Notes under the pieces: model-generated
Told to the model about the DNA's origin: nothing
The model's database searches: none
The model's input: only the letters and a program-made list of their open reading frames with translations
Position numbers and translations under genes: made by a program
In this document: positions 1-12,281 of the stretch, piece after piece
How the letters are laid out: each line of letters opens with the position of its first letter
How positions within the stretch are numbered: position 1 is the stretch's first letter
Assembly: GCA_965112735.1 (NCBI GenBank)
Contig: OZ218950.1
Span: forward strand, 2,914,001-2,978,000
Length of the DNA stretch: 64,000 nucleotides
From: Phaeosaccion multiseriatum
Taxonomy: Eukaryota; Ochrophyta, other classes
Reading direction: 5' to 3'

Positions 1-1046
1 ACCTCTTGGGCTCTCGAATGTTCATCATCGGAGGGAAGGGCAGCGACGGCCAGTTGTATAGGGATGTACACTTCCTCGATCTCGTGGACTGGTGAGACAG
101 GACCTGTGGTGTCTTTCTTGCTGTAGCAGTTCAGTCTCTGGGCAATTTCACCAACCGAGCAGCCACTGACATTCCGCCACCCTCGACCCCCCCCACCCCT
201 CCCTCGACTTTCCCTGGTGCTCGTACGTTTCACGCTGCAGGACGTGGGTCACTGTCAACCCCACCTCCACCGGCCCCACCCCGCGCCTCAGCCCTGCCTC
301 CTGCCTGGTGGGCCGAAAGATTGTTGTGCAGGGAGGCTGGGACGGGAAGCAGCGATGTAATGACGACCTCTGGGTCTTTGACACGGACAGCTTCGTGTGG
401 ATCAACCCGAAAACAGGTACGCAACGCGGGTGTTCTCCTTTTCCTTTCTTTCTTTTTCAAGGAGGAGGCCGGGGTGACGGGGATTGCCTACTTGCACCAT
501 TGATCCTAAACATCGTAGCTGACTGCCCCTCCATCCCGGTCTCTCCCTCCGCAGGCGGTATCTCCCCGGGGGCTCGCTACGGCCATACAATGGAGCTTTT
601 GTCGAATGGAATGATCCTGGCCTTTGGTGGAACGAGCCTTGAGGTAGGATCAGGTAGTAGGCTGCTTCAGCCCAGTAGGAGCGAGCGGGAGAGGCTTCAG
701 CTTGTGATCAGGATAGACAAAACAAGCAGAAGGTTGTGTTGAAAGCTGTCCAAACTTATTCGTCCGTCCACCCCCCCCTCTCTCGCGTACCATCGCACGC
801 ATACACACACACACACACAAATACACAGCAAGAGGGCAATTTCCCCAAATACCATGGTGACATGAGGCAGCTCGATACAGAGACCATGCTATGGAGCAAG
901 CCCCGTACGGAAGGGTCAGTGCTCAGTCCTCGCAATGGACACACCATGAGCATCACAGAGGACGGGACGGTGGTCATCTTTGGCGGTTGGGGCTACGGGG
1001 GGGTGCAGAGCAGAGATGCGGGCAACAAGCGAAAGGTGCGGTATGT

Positions 1047-1077
<31 letters not shown>

Positions 1078-1827
1078 GGGGGATGGGGACGCACAAAACG
1101 CCTCGCGCTGTGCGATGGTACTCGATGGACGACGCTATCCTCCGCGAGTACGCCCCAAACAAAGCCTTGCTCTTGCTCTCGCTCTTGCCTCCTTTTTTGG
1201 CTCTGTCTTTAATCTTTGATGCTCACACCCTGAACCATCCAACCAACCAACCAATCAACCAACCAACCAACCAACCAACCAACCAACGAACACAATCAGG
1301 GGGCGGAGAGCATCTGCTGCATAGAGAGCAGCGAGCAGGGCAGTACGTCCCTGACCTTCCCCGTCCTCCGAGGCAGGGGCTTTCCCGAGCATTTGCACGG
1401 ACACAGCACTTGCGTCATTGGCAACGCCCTCTTTGTGTTCGGAGGCTGGAACGCGCACCAAGCCACCGGAAACGTCATGGTGTTTGAGGTCGAGCCATTG
1501 ATACAAGGCGAAGGAGGAGGAGGAGGAGGAGGAGGAGGAGGAGGAGGAGGAGGAGGAGGAGGAGGAGGAGGAGTAGGAGAAGAAGGTAAGGTGGTTGAGG
1601 CACGGACGATGGTATGCGCGAGGGAGAGAGGGAGGGAAGGAAGGAGGGAGGGAGGTGAGGAGGGGAGGTCGCTTGTTTGGTTGTCGCTTTCCATTCCTTC
1701 CTGCACGTGTGTGAAGGATTGCGTGTCTCGTTCTACGCTACTTGTTGTTTGTTCTTTCTCTTTATGCCTCACTCTGTCTCTCTGTCTCTCTGTCTCTCTC
1801 TCTTGATCTCGGCCAGGTCAAGCATAG
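1..1827 (+). CDS. Kelch-repeat beta-propeller protein, 5'-truncated by window edge
   Basis: Exons deduced from GT-AG sites with matching phase: <1-91, 241-416, 555-643, 829-1035, 1300-1585, 1817-1827 (stop TAG). About 285 codons are visible. Several kelch blades can be read: a GGKGSDGQLYRDVHFLDL blade, a second with QGGWDGKQRCNDDLWVFD, then LAFGGTSLE, VVIFGGWGYGG and FVFGGWNAHQATGNVMVFE. Each has the family's Gly-Gly pair and the spaced Trp/Tyr and Phe/Leu-Asp. Kelch propellers are protein-interaction modules, so partner and pathway cannot be inferred. The fifth exon ends in a poly-glycine tract encoded by a (GGA)n repeat at about 1510-1575, so C-terminal length may vary between alleles. The last exon adds only three codon positions before the stop. 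The N-terminal part, which might carry another domain, lies outside the window. Confidence 0.85.
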
Positions 1828-2695
1828 CGCGACCAAGACGCTTGTATGTACGTAGAAATCACTCCGGAATCGCCCGTGTGACTATTGCTTAGGCACGTCC
1901 CCATCATCAGGTCATGAACAGTCATATTTTTAATTCATTGTGATCGTAGGTTGAGTAGTAGTCATAGTAGACAGGGTAGTGGTACACTCGATGTGCCTAC
2001 CTACCTATCTACCTATCTCCTCCCTGGCAGTGTGTCCCACATTACCTGTGCTCTATCTCCTTTGCTTCAGTAGGTGAGAACACACTCCAAGGCCTCTCCT
2101 CCTTTTAAAATTAGTACCGATCGAAAACAATATACTAGTTTCCCCAGGGGGTGGCTCTCCCCTCGGGGCGGTACCCACGCAAGGGTAACGCCCCCTCGTC
2201 TCTGCTCCGCGAGAAACGGAGCTACTGGTGCTGCTCTAGTGAGTAAGCTTTCTCGCCGTCCTTCTCGCCGTCGCGGCGCTTGGGTGAGGAACGTAATCCA
2301 TCGGGAGGCCTCCTCCTGTGGTCGTCGGCGAAAACTAGGGAAAACCAGCTCCCCTTTGTCGTCGCCAAGTGCTGAGGAACATCAGCATCCGGGGGCGTCG
2401 CCAGCTGTGAACGGTGAAGTGATGGGACTCGACCTCCAAGCAATCGCCAACTGTGAACGAGACGGCTGGTGGTCCAACGCGCCCACGATGTTGGGGGAAG
2501 GACTATTCGGTCAGAGTGCAGCCCCGCAATGGGGTCCCCCGTGGGAGACCAAAGGAATCTCCAAAGGGGGCCGCCCCCTCGGGGAGAGGGGGGGGCGGGC
2601 ACTGGTGTTCGGATGGAATGGAGCTTGGGGTGCCATCGCAGAGCGCCCCCCACGCTCTGCTTCACCCCCATTCATCCGAGTACCCGCGGAAGCCG
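1828..2695. other. Intergenic: 3' flank of kelch gene and edge of mobile-element remnant
   Basis: No convincing gene. From about 2100 the composition changes to GC-rich DNA with short hairpin-forming stretches (around 2141-2200), continuous with the recombinase remnant downstream. The open frames here lack similarity, start context or splice support. This part may be non-coding sequence of the same element, which is inference. Confidence 0.4.
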
Positions 2696-3678
2696 TCAGC
2701 ATCCGTCCAGCCCAGCCGGCCTGCTGAACCGTTGAAACCGTCTGTGCAATCGTCGAGGACCAGCGGTCCCAACACGGCAGTGAGCGCCGATCAGCCCCGC
2801 TGGCCGCAAGGGCGGTCGGTCGCACCACCACTCCGCAAGGAGTGGGCAGAGATCCGAGCGGGGTCTGTGCCAGCCCTTGCTGCTTTCGCCTTGAGCGCTC
2901 TGGTGACCTTCCTCCGCTCTGTGAAGTTGCACACTTCCTCCGCCCTGCCCCGCCTTGTCGAGGTAAAAGGACAAAAGGCTGCCCCCCTCCTCAACCTCTC
3001 GCTCTAGCCCACGCTCTCCCCCGAAGTGGTAACGGAGGGCGTTTACCGCAGCCAGAACCGGGCAGAGAACATCTGTCCCCTCGTGCGTGCGCACCTCACC
3101 ATTCCTAAAATTGTCTGTCCTGCTTGCCCGTGAACGCCAACGTGACGCGAAGCATCTGCCCTCCACGGTCGACGGCCTCGAGGACTGCCCTCCCGAGAAG
3201 CTTGCAGCCTGCTGCTTCTGTGAAGGTGACGTCCAGAGGGGCTAGGATGTACCAATTGGATGTACCGCTCGTCCGCTCTCCCAATCACATTGTTGGGAGC
3301 AAAACCCAAACTCGCTCACACGCATCAGGAAAAACCCAACCCAAGCGATTGAGGGCCCACAACACGACGCCCCTCCTCCCATCAGAGCGGAGCGCCTCTC
3401 CCGCAGCCCTCCCTTGGTCCTTCCACATCCACCGGAAGCTGCGGGACGCTATCGCCATCTGTGAGTTTGTAGCCCCGAAGAACCAACGGCAGCTGTTTGG
3501 CGACAGCGGGGCCCTTTCTTCCCTCGCGGGAAAAAAGGGTATTCGCCGCCGGCCCCTTCCCCTCCACTGTAGACGCCTTGTTGTGCTTCTTCTCCCGACA
3601 CCAGGCAAGAAAAGCCATGAAGATGTCAGAATTCCGAGGGTCGTCGTCTCCGAACAGTAGGACCGGCGGCACCCCCAC
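2696..3678 (-). pseudogene. Decayed tyrosine-recombinase remnant (Crypton/DIRS-like)
   Basis: Read on the minus strand, collinear fragments in shifting frames resemble a tyrosine recombinase of the eukaryotic Crypton/DIRS type. The order is: an N-terminal SAM-like core piece (FLAWCREKKHNKASTV at about 3600, then LPLVLRGYKLTDGDS); a middle piece with VTFTEAA near 3220 and FRNGEVRTHEGTDVLCPVLAA near 3070 (the usual 'SKTD...R.G..LCPV.A' block); and a catalytic piece ending ARISAHSLRSGGATD near 2830, the H-x-L-R box. At least two frameshifts and internal stops separate the pieces, and the final Tyr box cannot be found, so it cannot encode an active enzyme. No terminal repeats were recognised. The family call rests on motif recognition only. 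Confidence 0.65.
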
Positions 3679-6040
3679 TAGTTCGCAACACTCGATCCAT
3701 TGGGCTGGACCGATGAGTCGCGATCCAGGGCGCTAGAGCGGAGACCGCCTACTACGGCAGCCCGGTGTGCTGGCCGACAGCACGCTCGAAAGCCCTCGCG
3801 AAGGGCCTGAGCGGGAAGGTTCTTTCCAATGAAGACCACCTTACTCACTCGCGGGGCCTGTCCCGGAGGGTGTGGCCAGTCTAGCGAGGGCGTAACGTCG
3901 AACAAGTCATGCACGCCCTGCAACACGTGGCGCGCCTCGCTGCCCTCCACTTGCAGCACCCCCTTGATCCGGTAGATCACCACCGCCTCAGACGCCTCTG
4001 CCGCCGCTGCCGCCGCGCCAGTCTCTCCGTGGGGGCTACTGCTGTCTACACTCGCCCCTCGCTGTTCGCCCTCTCCCTGTCCATCCGCGAGCTCTACGCC
4101 TTCTCCTCCTAGATGGCCATCGTCTGTGTCGGTCCACAGCAGGGAGCCTATCCATCGCTCCAACTCGGGAAGCACAACAAACACGTCCGTCTCTTCCAAA
4201 GGCACCGTGCCCACTCGCAAGTCGTGCACTCCGCACCGAGAAGACGAGTCGGAACCCCTCGTGTCGTTACCTCCATAGCAGTGCGGCCCATGCTCGTGAT
4301 CATGATGATGATGATGATGATGATGATGGTGATGCTGATGGTCAGCCTCTGGCTCTCTACCGTTACTATCACTGCCGCTGTGGTCATGACCTTTGCTGCT
4401 GCCACTACTGCCGGCCTGCTCTACCTCGAGCGCCTTCAAGGCCTTCTCCGGGCTGCAGCTATTGATGTCCATGATCCACCCCAGATCCACCACAGACCTC
4501 TCGGTGACGCGCACCTGCGCCTCGGCATTGAGTACCTTGAGACTGGTCTGCAGCTGCTCAAGGTCCGTGTCAGACACGAGGTCGGCCTTGTTGAGCACGA
4601 TGCGGTCCGCGTAGGCAATCTGCATGGTCGCCTCGTTCGGGTGTAGTAGCAGCTGCTGCAGTCCCGCGTCCTCCTCCCCCGCCTTCTCATCCTTCATCTC
4701 CTCTCCTTGTTTAATCGGGCTCTTTTGAGAGGCCTGGATGTGGTGCCCAATGTGCTTGGCGTCCACCAGAGTGACAATGCCGTCCAAGCGGAGGCAGCTC
4801 TCCACTGCGTCGTCCATCCAAAACACACTCGCCACAGGACCCTAGCCCCGTCCGAGAGAGAGAGAGAGAGAGAGAGAGAGGCAAGGCAGCGACAAAAAGC
4901 ACCAACAAGAAGATAAGAAAAGCGCATCATTCGATACACGTTACCCCCCTTCTTTTTTCTTTTTACTTCGCACTACACTTTGGCTCAGATTGATATCACA
5001 TAGGGAAGTGTCAAGCAAAAGCGCGTCTCTTGGTCTCTGAACAACCGTGCTGCAAAGGCACGCACGTACCGGGTTGGCAAGCCCCGTGGTCTCGATGATG
5101 ACATAATCGAACTTGTCCCTCTGCTCCAGCAGCATCTCCAGCGTGGTGACGAGGTCGTCCTTGACAGTGCAGCAGATGCACCCATTCTTCAGCTCAAAGA
5201 GGTTATCCGCCAGCTTGGTGCCGTCCTCGCCCTGTGTGTGTGTGTGTGTGTGTGCAATGGTGTGGAGTTTGCGGTAGTATCCCCCATTGGGGGCGGGAGG
5301 GGGGCAGAAAGAGAGGAGTCGGACACATAAGAGGAGAGTCGCGTATATAAGGCCTTTGTTTTTTTACCCGCAGTATTCCTGCCTTAACCCGCCAAACCAG
5401 CAGGATGAGGACGAGCAGGAGCGACACAATAGCTATCTTGCTTCCCCTCTCTTACCCGCGCAATGAGTTGCTCGATGTCCATACTATCGCCGAACTCGTT
5501 CTCAATGATGGCAATCCTCCTCCCGTGTGGCTGCCTGAGGATGTAATTGAGGAGAGTGGTCTTGCCCGACCCCAGGAAGCCCGTCACCACCGTAACAGGG
5601 ACACTGCGGTCAGCGGCTGGGGAAGACAGAGAAAACAATGGATGTGAAAGGTGGCGCGTGGACAGGAGTGTTAGACTCGGCAGAACAAGGCCTAATGGGG
5701 GGCACAGGGGGGGGGGAGCAAAGAGACGGGAAGCACCACCATCCCCTCAAACATGCCATGCTCTTCTTTCACCTTTGGGAACCGCAACATCCTTCCCTTC
5801 TGCTGGATCCTCCAGCTGCACTAGCGTAGGAGGTAGCTCTTCATCGTCATCCGTCTCCTCCTCCTCCTCCTCCTCCTCCTCCTCCTCCTCCTCCTCCTCC
5901 TCCTCCTCCTCCTCCTCCTCCTCCTCCTCCTTTCCTGCTGCTGCTTCTGTTGCTGCTTCTGTTGCTGCTCCCGCTCCTACTGCTTCTTCTGCTGCTGATC
6001 CTGTGGTCTCTCCTCCGCTCATGTGGCTTGGCTCCTCCAT
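3678..6040 (-). CDS. CobW/ZNG1-family metal-chaperone GTPase (COG0523)
   Basis: Four exons: 6040-5773, 5616-5456, 5231-5070, 4841-3678 (584 aa). P-loop GFLGSGKTTLLNYIL, NEFG switch (IIENEFGDSMDIEQ), the family's metal-binding CxCC in NGCICCTVKDDL, the IIETTGLANP motif and NKADLV for guanine recognition are all visible. The end matches the CobW C-terminal domain (VYRIKGVLQVEGSEARHVLQG, then VVFIGKNLPAQALREGF). A run of more than ten His (about 4295-4335) lies before that domain, typical of zinc-handling members. Known family role: GTP-driven delivery of Zn or another metal to client enzymes. The first exon encodes a poly-Glu run from a (TCC)n tract at 5853-5933. The start is the first ATG (codons MEEPSHMSGG); the upstream extension lacks ATG. 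Odd: about 33 residues beyond the normal end (RACCRPAHRAAVV...) read into the recombinase remnant. Confidence 0.92.
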
Positions 6041-6155
6041 ATCGTAGCTTGCTCTGTCGCCAATCCGAAGACGCACAGTCGATCTTCCCAAAGATGGGTT
6101 GTTAAAGGGGGGGGCGGCAATTACGCAATTACCATTTCTAATTTCCTAGCGAGAT
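6041..6155. promoter_or_regulatory. Shared divergent promoter region, CobW GTPase / HECT ligase
   Basis: Only 115 bp separate the two start codons, so 5' UTRs and promoter elements of both genes must lie here or overlap coding sequence. A G-run at about 6107-6114 and an AT-richer stretch (6120-6150) are visible. No TATA box can be named with confidence. Confidence 0.5.
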
Positions 6156-6910
6156 ATGTCCACCACGCGCGACGGCTTCTCGCAGCTTTTCAAGCAAAGG
6201 TATGAAGCGAATATCACCAGAGGCATGGATCAGACGGAAGCCGCTGCAGCCGCGCTGGAGTCCTTAGGAGTTGCAGCAGTAGCATCCCCAGAAACAGCCG
6301 CAGCCACCGCACCCGCTTCATCATCACCATCATCATCATCGTCAGCAGCAGCAGATGGAGGAGCAGATGGAGCAGCAGCAGCAGATGGATCAGGAGGAGG
6401 AGGAGGAGCAGCAGAAGCAGCAGCAGCAGGAGGAGGAGGAGGAGAAGGAGGAGGAGGACGGGCAGGATTTGCACCCGCCTCTGAGGATTCAGAGGCCCCC
6501 GCCGCGTCCTCAGAGCGAACGTTGTCGTCGCTGTCAGTGGCCCGATCAGGGGAGTCTCTCTCGTCCATGACTCCGTTCTCCTCACCCTCCGGGTCGTCGC
6601 CCAGGCTGCGAAGCTTCAAGAGAGGAAGGCAGGAGGAGAAGGGGGGTGACGAGGAGGATGGAAATGACTTTCCAGAGGAGGCACCAGAAGAAGAACCGAG
6701 GCCGACCGTGCCGGCTGAAGAAACGGGCTCGATGGAAAGAATATCGTCGCTGATTAGCACGTGTCGGGAGGAGAAAAGCTTTCGAAAACTCATTCACTTT
6801 GTCGGCGCGCTTTTCTCTTCTCCTGACCACCTCAACGCGAGCTTTGACCTGAAACGAGTCGAAGGAAAAGGAGCAGGAACTGACGCCACGACCAACTCAG
6901 CGGCGCCAGT

Positions 6911-6941
<31 letters not shown>

Positions 6942-7966
6942 GCAGCAGCAGGAGCAACAGGAGAAGGAGCAGCAGGAGCACCAGCCAAGTCGGGGCATAC
7001 TGTGGACGAGGATGGCGATACCTGCATGGGAGAGCCAAGAGCTTCACCCACAGCAGCAGCAGGAGCAGCAGGAGCAGCAAAAGCAGATGATGACATCGTA
7101 CCCGCACATCCCCCCCCCCTCTCGGAACAGGAGCAGGGGTCCAGCAAGTCGACTGGCGATGATGGGAAGGAAGGTCAGGGTCAGAAGGAGGGAGGGAAGC
7201 AGGGCGAAGAAGGGGCGAGCAGGGATGACCCGATAGGCATCGACATTGAAGGGGTTCGGCAGTGCTTTCAGATGCTCTTGGACCTCGGGGAAGAGGGCGT
7301 GACCAACTCCCTCGCCCACGCGCTCGAGTCATTGGTCTCCAAGTTGTGGTCGCTGCGCACCAACAGGAAAGCGCAACCCTATCAGGTGCGTGCGTCTACT
7401 TTAGATCCAACAGGGATCGATCAAGGGGGTGGCGTATAGAGGGCGTGGGACTGACTCTAAGCGGGCCGTCTGGGGACTCGGCCTCACTCTTAACCTTGCC
7501 CGTCTTGCTCCTGTCTCTCTTTCTCTCTGTTTCTCCCTCTCCCTCTCACTCACTCACTCACTCACTCACTCACTCACTCACTCACTCACTTCCCCCCCGC
7601 CCCCCATCTCACCCCTGTCCCTCGTCCCTCCCCTCAGCTTCGTTCCTTCCTGGTGGTGCTGGAGAACCCCCAACTGTCCTTCCCAGAGTATGGCGCCACC
7701 CTCGCTACGGCCTTCTCCTCCTTGGCCGCTCTACCGCTCAAGCTGAAGCGTGCGATGGTCCACTGGCTCGCACACTCTGCGGGACATGATAGATTTCGCA
7801 GGTACGCGTGTGTGTGTGCGTGTGTGTGTGTGTGTGCGTGTGTGCGTCCGTCCAGAGTGCTGTGCGATGGGTTTCACGCTTTGCCTTTTGTTGCCACATG
7901 TGCCCATGACTCCTCACTTGTTTGGGTCCGCTTCAAAACATCACTCATTCGCAATTAGCCTAAGGC

Positions 7967-8021
<55 letters not shown>

Positions 8022-9411
8022 GACTTTGTTCACTCACCCCGCTGTCGCAGCTGGCTAGGGGGCATCCAGCAGTTCATCACAATCAAGATTTACATGAACC
8101 AAACCCAGAGCCTCCTCTCCGCAGTCAAGGTACATACGAGGCCTTGTTGACTCCCTCCCTCTGTGTCAGCACACATCTCACTATACAAAGCGTGGTTGAC
8201 TCCCTCCCTCTGTGTCAACACACACACACACCCCACAATCGCATAGACCGGGGAGGAAGGAAGGAAGGAAGGAAGGAGCAAGGCGGGGGGGGGAGGCCCA
8301 GCCGCTCTTTGCGCTGTCTCGTGTGGCCTTGTCTGGGGTGGCAGGGTCATTCAGCCATCGCCTCTATTGCCCTTCGCACTGAGCGAGTGTCGCACGGCTC
8401 ACGGGATATCAACCCATCAGGCAGTCATCATCTCTCGGCCAACAGGTTCTCACACTGACCTCTCTCTCTCTCTCTCTTCCCCGCCCCGCACGCTCTCCTC
8501 TCGCCTCGTGTTCCATTCTCACCACACACCCAAAGGTGCTGGATCTTCTCCACCGGGCAAATGCCTCATGCGGCTCCCCTGCGCCGGTGAGAAGCGCCGG
8601 CATAGAGTCATGGAGTGTGTCTGTGGGCATATCTGTCGGCATAGAGTCATGGAGTGTATCTGTGGGCATATCTGTCGGCATAGAGTCATGGAGTGTATCT
8701 GTCGGCATATCTGTCGGCATAGAGTCATGGAGTGTATCTGTGGATGGATCGGGGATCGGGTCATTGGCTCCGTCAGCGCAGGGGTGGAGGGGGGGGGGGG
8801 GCGAGGGACGGTGAAACTTCCGAGCCCACACGTTTTTTATTCCGTGAAGTCCCCTCGCCAAGAGCTCTACTACTATTACGTTCGACCACATGACTGTGGT
8901 GATGTCAACTCTGTAAACGCTCTCATCTCTATGGGAAGCCTGCAAGGTTTACAAGTTTTGGTTAGCTTTGTGCTCTGGAGTCGCTCACCTGCCTGCACAC
9001 ACACACGCACGCACAGGCATGTATCTCTAATATCCGCCTGTCACTTGTCTTATCTACAGATTGTTGCAGCAGACTTCTACAACGAGGCGGTCAATTCGGA
9101 GATATTCAAGACTAAGTGAGTCAGCAGTCAAGTCACTCACCAAATTGAGTACTGCTTAACGCCCCACCCTTCCCTGGTGGACTCTCCTCTCCCTACTGGC
9201 ACCTACTGCTGTTTGCTTGGGGAGACCGTGTCCCAAATGTGTCTCGTATGAGTGTCGCTTCATTTTGCATGGCATTTGGTATTCCTTCCCCTGTCTCTGT
9301 CTCTCTCTCTCGCCGCTCTTCGTGCTCGATACCACTTGTTCCGCACCCCACACTCCTGTCCTCCCCTCCCCTCCCCTCCCCTCTCCTCCCCTCCCCTCCC
9401 CTCCCGCACGT

Positions 9412-9461
<50 letters not shown>

Positions 9462-11648
9462 ACAGCCAGGAGATGTGGCGCAACTACGACCGTTGGAGAA
9501 ACGACATCCTCCTCAAGGAAGGGGAGCGGGGTGGGGCCAGCGGGTGGGGCGATTACACCTCGCTGGTGACATACTCGTTTGTGCTAGACCCTGCCTCCAA
9601 AGCCTCTATACTGGAGCTGGATGCGCGAGTGCAGATGCGCAAGGAGCTCGAGGAGGAGATTAGGGACGAGCTCATGAGAGCGCAGGCGCATCAAGAGGAG
9701 CCTACCATTCAGCCATACTTGTTGTTGCGAGTCAGAAGGTGGGAGGAGGGGTGGGGAAGGGTGGGGTGGGGAGGGTGGGAGAGAGGGTCCGTAGAGGGAA
9801 AGAGTGAGGTGGATGGGGTGGGTGGGGCAGGGGGCGGCGAAGGAAGGGTGTTGCAAAGGGTCAGGGGCAAGGAAAGAGAGAAGAGGAGAGCCTTCCCTTC
9901 CCGTCCGTCCGTCCGGCGGTGGCCGCTGCTCCTCTTCTTTTTACGAACCGCCGCCTCTACTCTGCTCTGCTTTGTTGTTCCACCAACTGCCCTACTTATG
10001 CCCTGCCCTGTATCACCAACTGCCCTACTTGTGTGTCCTGCAGAGACTCGATCGTGAGCGACACAGTGCACAATCTTATGATTCGGCCTGATGGAGACTT
10101 GAAAAAGCAACTGAAGGTGGGTGTGTCACTTGTATGTATTATACATAGTATTATGTATGACTAACCTACAGACTGCCTACAAACCACCCCCCCCCCCCCC
10201 CCCCAACACACACACACACACACACACAGGTCCAGTTCGTTGGTGAGGAGGGCGTGGACGAGGGTGGGGTGCAAAAGGAGTACTTCCAAGTGCTTCTCAA
10301 GGCCCTGCTGGACCCCCAGTATGCCATGTTCAGCGCCAACAGCGACGCAGAGGGCAACGACACCACCATGTGGTTCAACAGCGACTCCCTAGAGGCCGGG
10401 GAGGAGTTCGAGCTTATAGGTTAGCTGGTACACGAGTCAGGGAGGAAGGGAAGGAGGGAAGGAAGGAAAGAAGGAAGGAAGGAAGGAAAGAGGGGAGGAA
10501 GGAAGTCCATAGTATCAATAGCACCCCACCACCCCAACTCTCAATCCCCCGCCCCCGGCCGCCCCCCCCTCCCTCTCTCCACCCATCCCTCACCCACCCC
10601 TTCTTCACCCCTCACCCCTCACCCCTCACCCCCCCTCCCAACCAGGCATGCTGCTGGGCATAGCCATCTACAACGCCATCATCCTGGACGTCCGCTTCCC
10701 TATGGTGGTGTACCGCCGCCTCAAGGGCCTTAAGCCCTCCCTCCTTGACTTGAAGGAAGCCATGCCTGCTCTCGGCAAGGGCTTGCAGGACCTGCTCGAC
10801 TTTGAGGGGGATGTGGAGGGGGTTTTCTGCAGGACATTCCAGGTATATGGGGAGAATGGGTGCATGGGTGTGTGTAAGGCAGGGCAGGGCATGTGGGTGT
10901 ATGGGGATGGGGGAGTAGTCAGCGTCACTCACTCACTCACTCACTCACTCACTCACTCACTGACTCTCTGACGCTCCATCCATCCTTCACCTACCTGTAC
11001 CTCTCTCCCTGTGTGCATTACACACCTCTCTTTTGCCCACTGCCAATCAACACGTAAGATCTCGAGAGAAGTGTTTGGAGAGGTGCGAACCTTCGATCTC
11101 GTCGAGGACGGAGGGCAAGTGCCGGTCACCAAGGAGAACAGGGCCGACTATGTGCGGCGCTATGTCAAGTACACGCTGGAGGACGCTATCCAGCTGCAGT
11201 TCGCCGCATTCAACAAGGGCTTCCACAAGGTTGTTCGATAGGGGCAGAAGCTCTTTTGCCTTCCTCCTCCGTCTCTTCAGCTCCCTCTCTCCCTTCTTCT
11301 CCCTCTCCCTCTCTCAGGCTCTCTCCTCTAATCCTCGCCCTATCTCTCTTTGCCTCTTTCTCTCTCTCTCTCTCTACCACCCTCTCCCTCTCTTGTTTCA
11401 ACTCCTGCAACTGATGCATACGATTGGGTACCTCCCCCCCCCCCCCACCCACTTTCTCCATGCTCATCAGGTATGCGGCGGAGCGGCTTTGGACCTCTTC
11501 AGCCCGGAGGAGCTTGAGTTGCTCATCTGCGGCAATCCTGAGCTTGACTTTGACGCTCTAGAAAGGGTAAGGAGGGGAGAGGGAGGGAGAAAAGAGCATG
11601 GAGCCACAATACTGTCTGTACCTGCCCGTACTCGTTTGGTCTCACCTT

Positions 11649-11695
<47 letters not shown>

Positions 11696-12239
11696 TGTCT
11701 CTCTTATCTATTCCCTCTCCTTCTCTCTCTTTCATCTTCCCCCCCCCAGGTGACCCGCTACGAAGACGGCTTCACGGCCGACAGCCCCGTGGTGGTCAAC
11801 TTCTGGGCAGTGGTGCAGGTAATCATTTAAAAGTAACAACCGTTTGCAACCCTTTCTCTCCCCTCTCTGATGCATGGCATACAGTTTTACCTCTCCCCCT
11901 CCCTCCTTTTCCTCTGAAACTGAAACTGGTGTGGTCATGCACATAGGCGTTCTCCGAGGCGGACAAGAGGAAGCTGCTGAAGTTCGCCACGGGCAGCGAC
12001 AGGGCACCCATCAACGGCCTAGACTCGTGAGTCCGCAAGGGGCAAGGGTCGGTCTGCTTGTTCCTTTGCTTATATTCTTCTTCTTCTTCTTCGTTCCGTA
12101 TCCTGCTTCTTCTCGATCCTCTCTCTCTCTCTCTCTCTCTCTGTCTCTGTCTCTGGGAACGATGGCCTCTTTGTTCTCTTCCTCTATCTCTTGCTGTGTG
12201 CCTCTCTCACGCCTCTCTCCTCCACCTATTTCCCTCCCT

Positions 12240-12281
<42 letters not shown>

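Noticed and set aside
2101-2200. Hairpin-rich GC segment considered as a tRNA or structured RNA
   Set aside because: No tRNA arms or conserved boxes could be drawn; better explained as part of the mobile-element remnant.
8599-8750. Regular 39-bp repeats considered as a CRISPR-like array
   Set aside because: Head-to-tail units without distinct spacers, inside a eukaryotic intron; an ordinary minisatellite.
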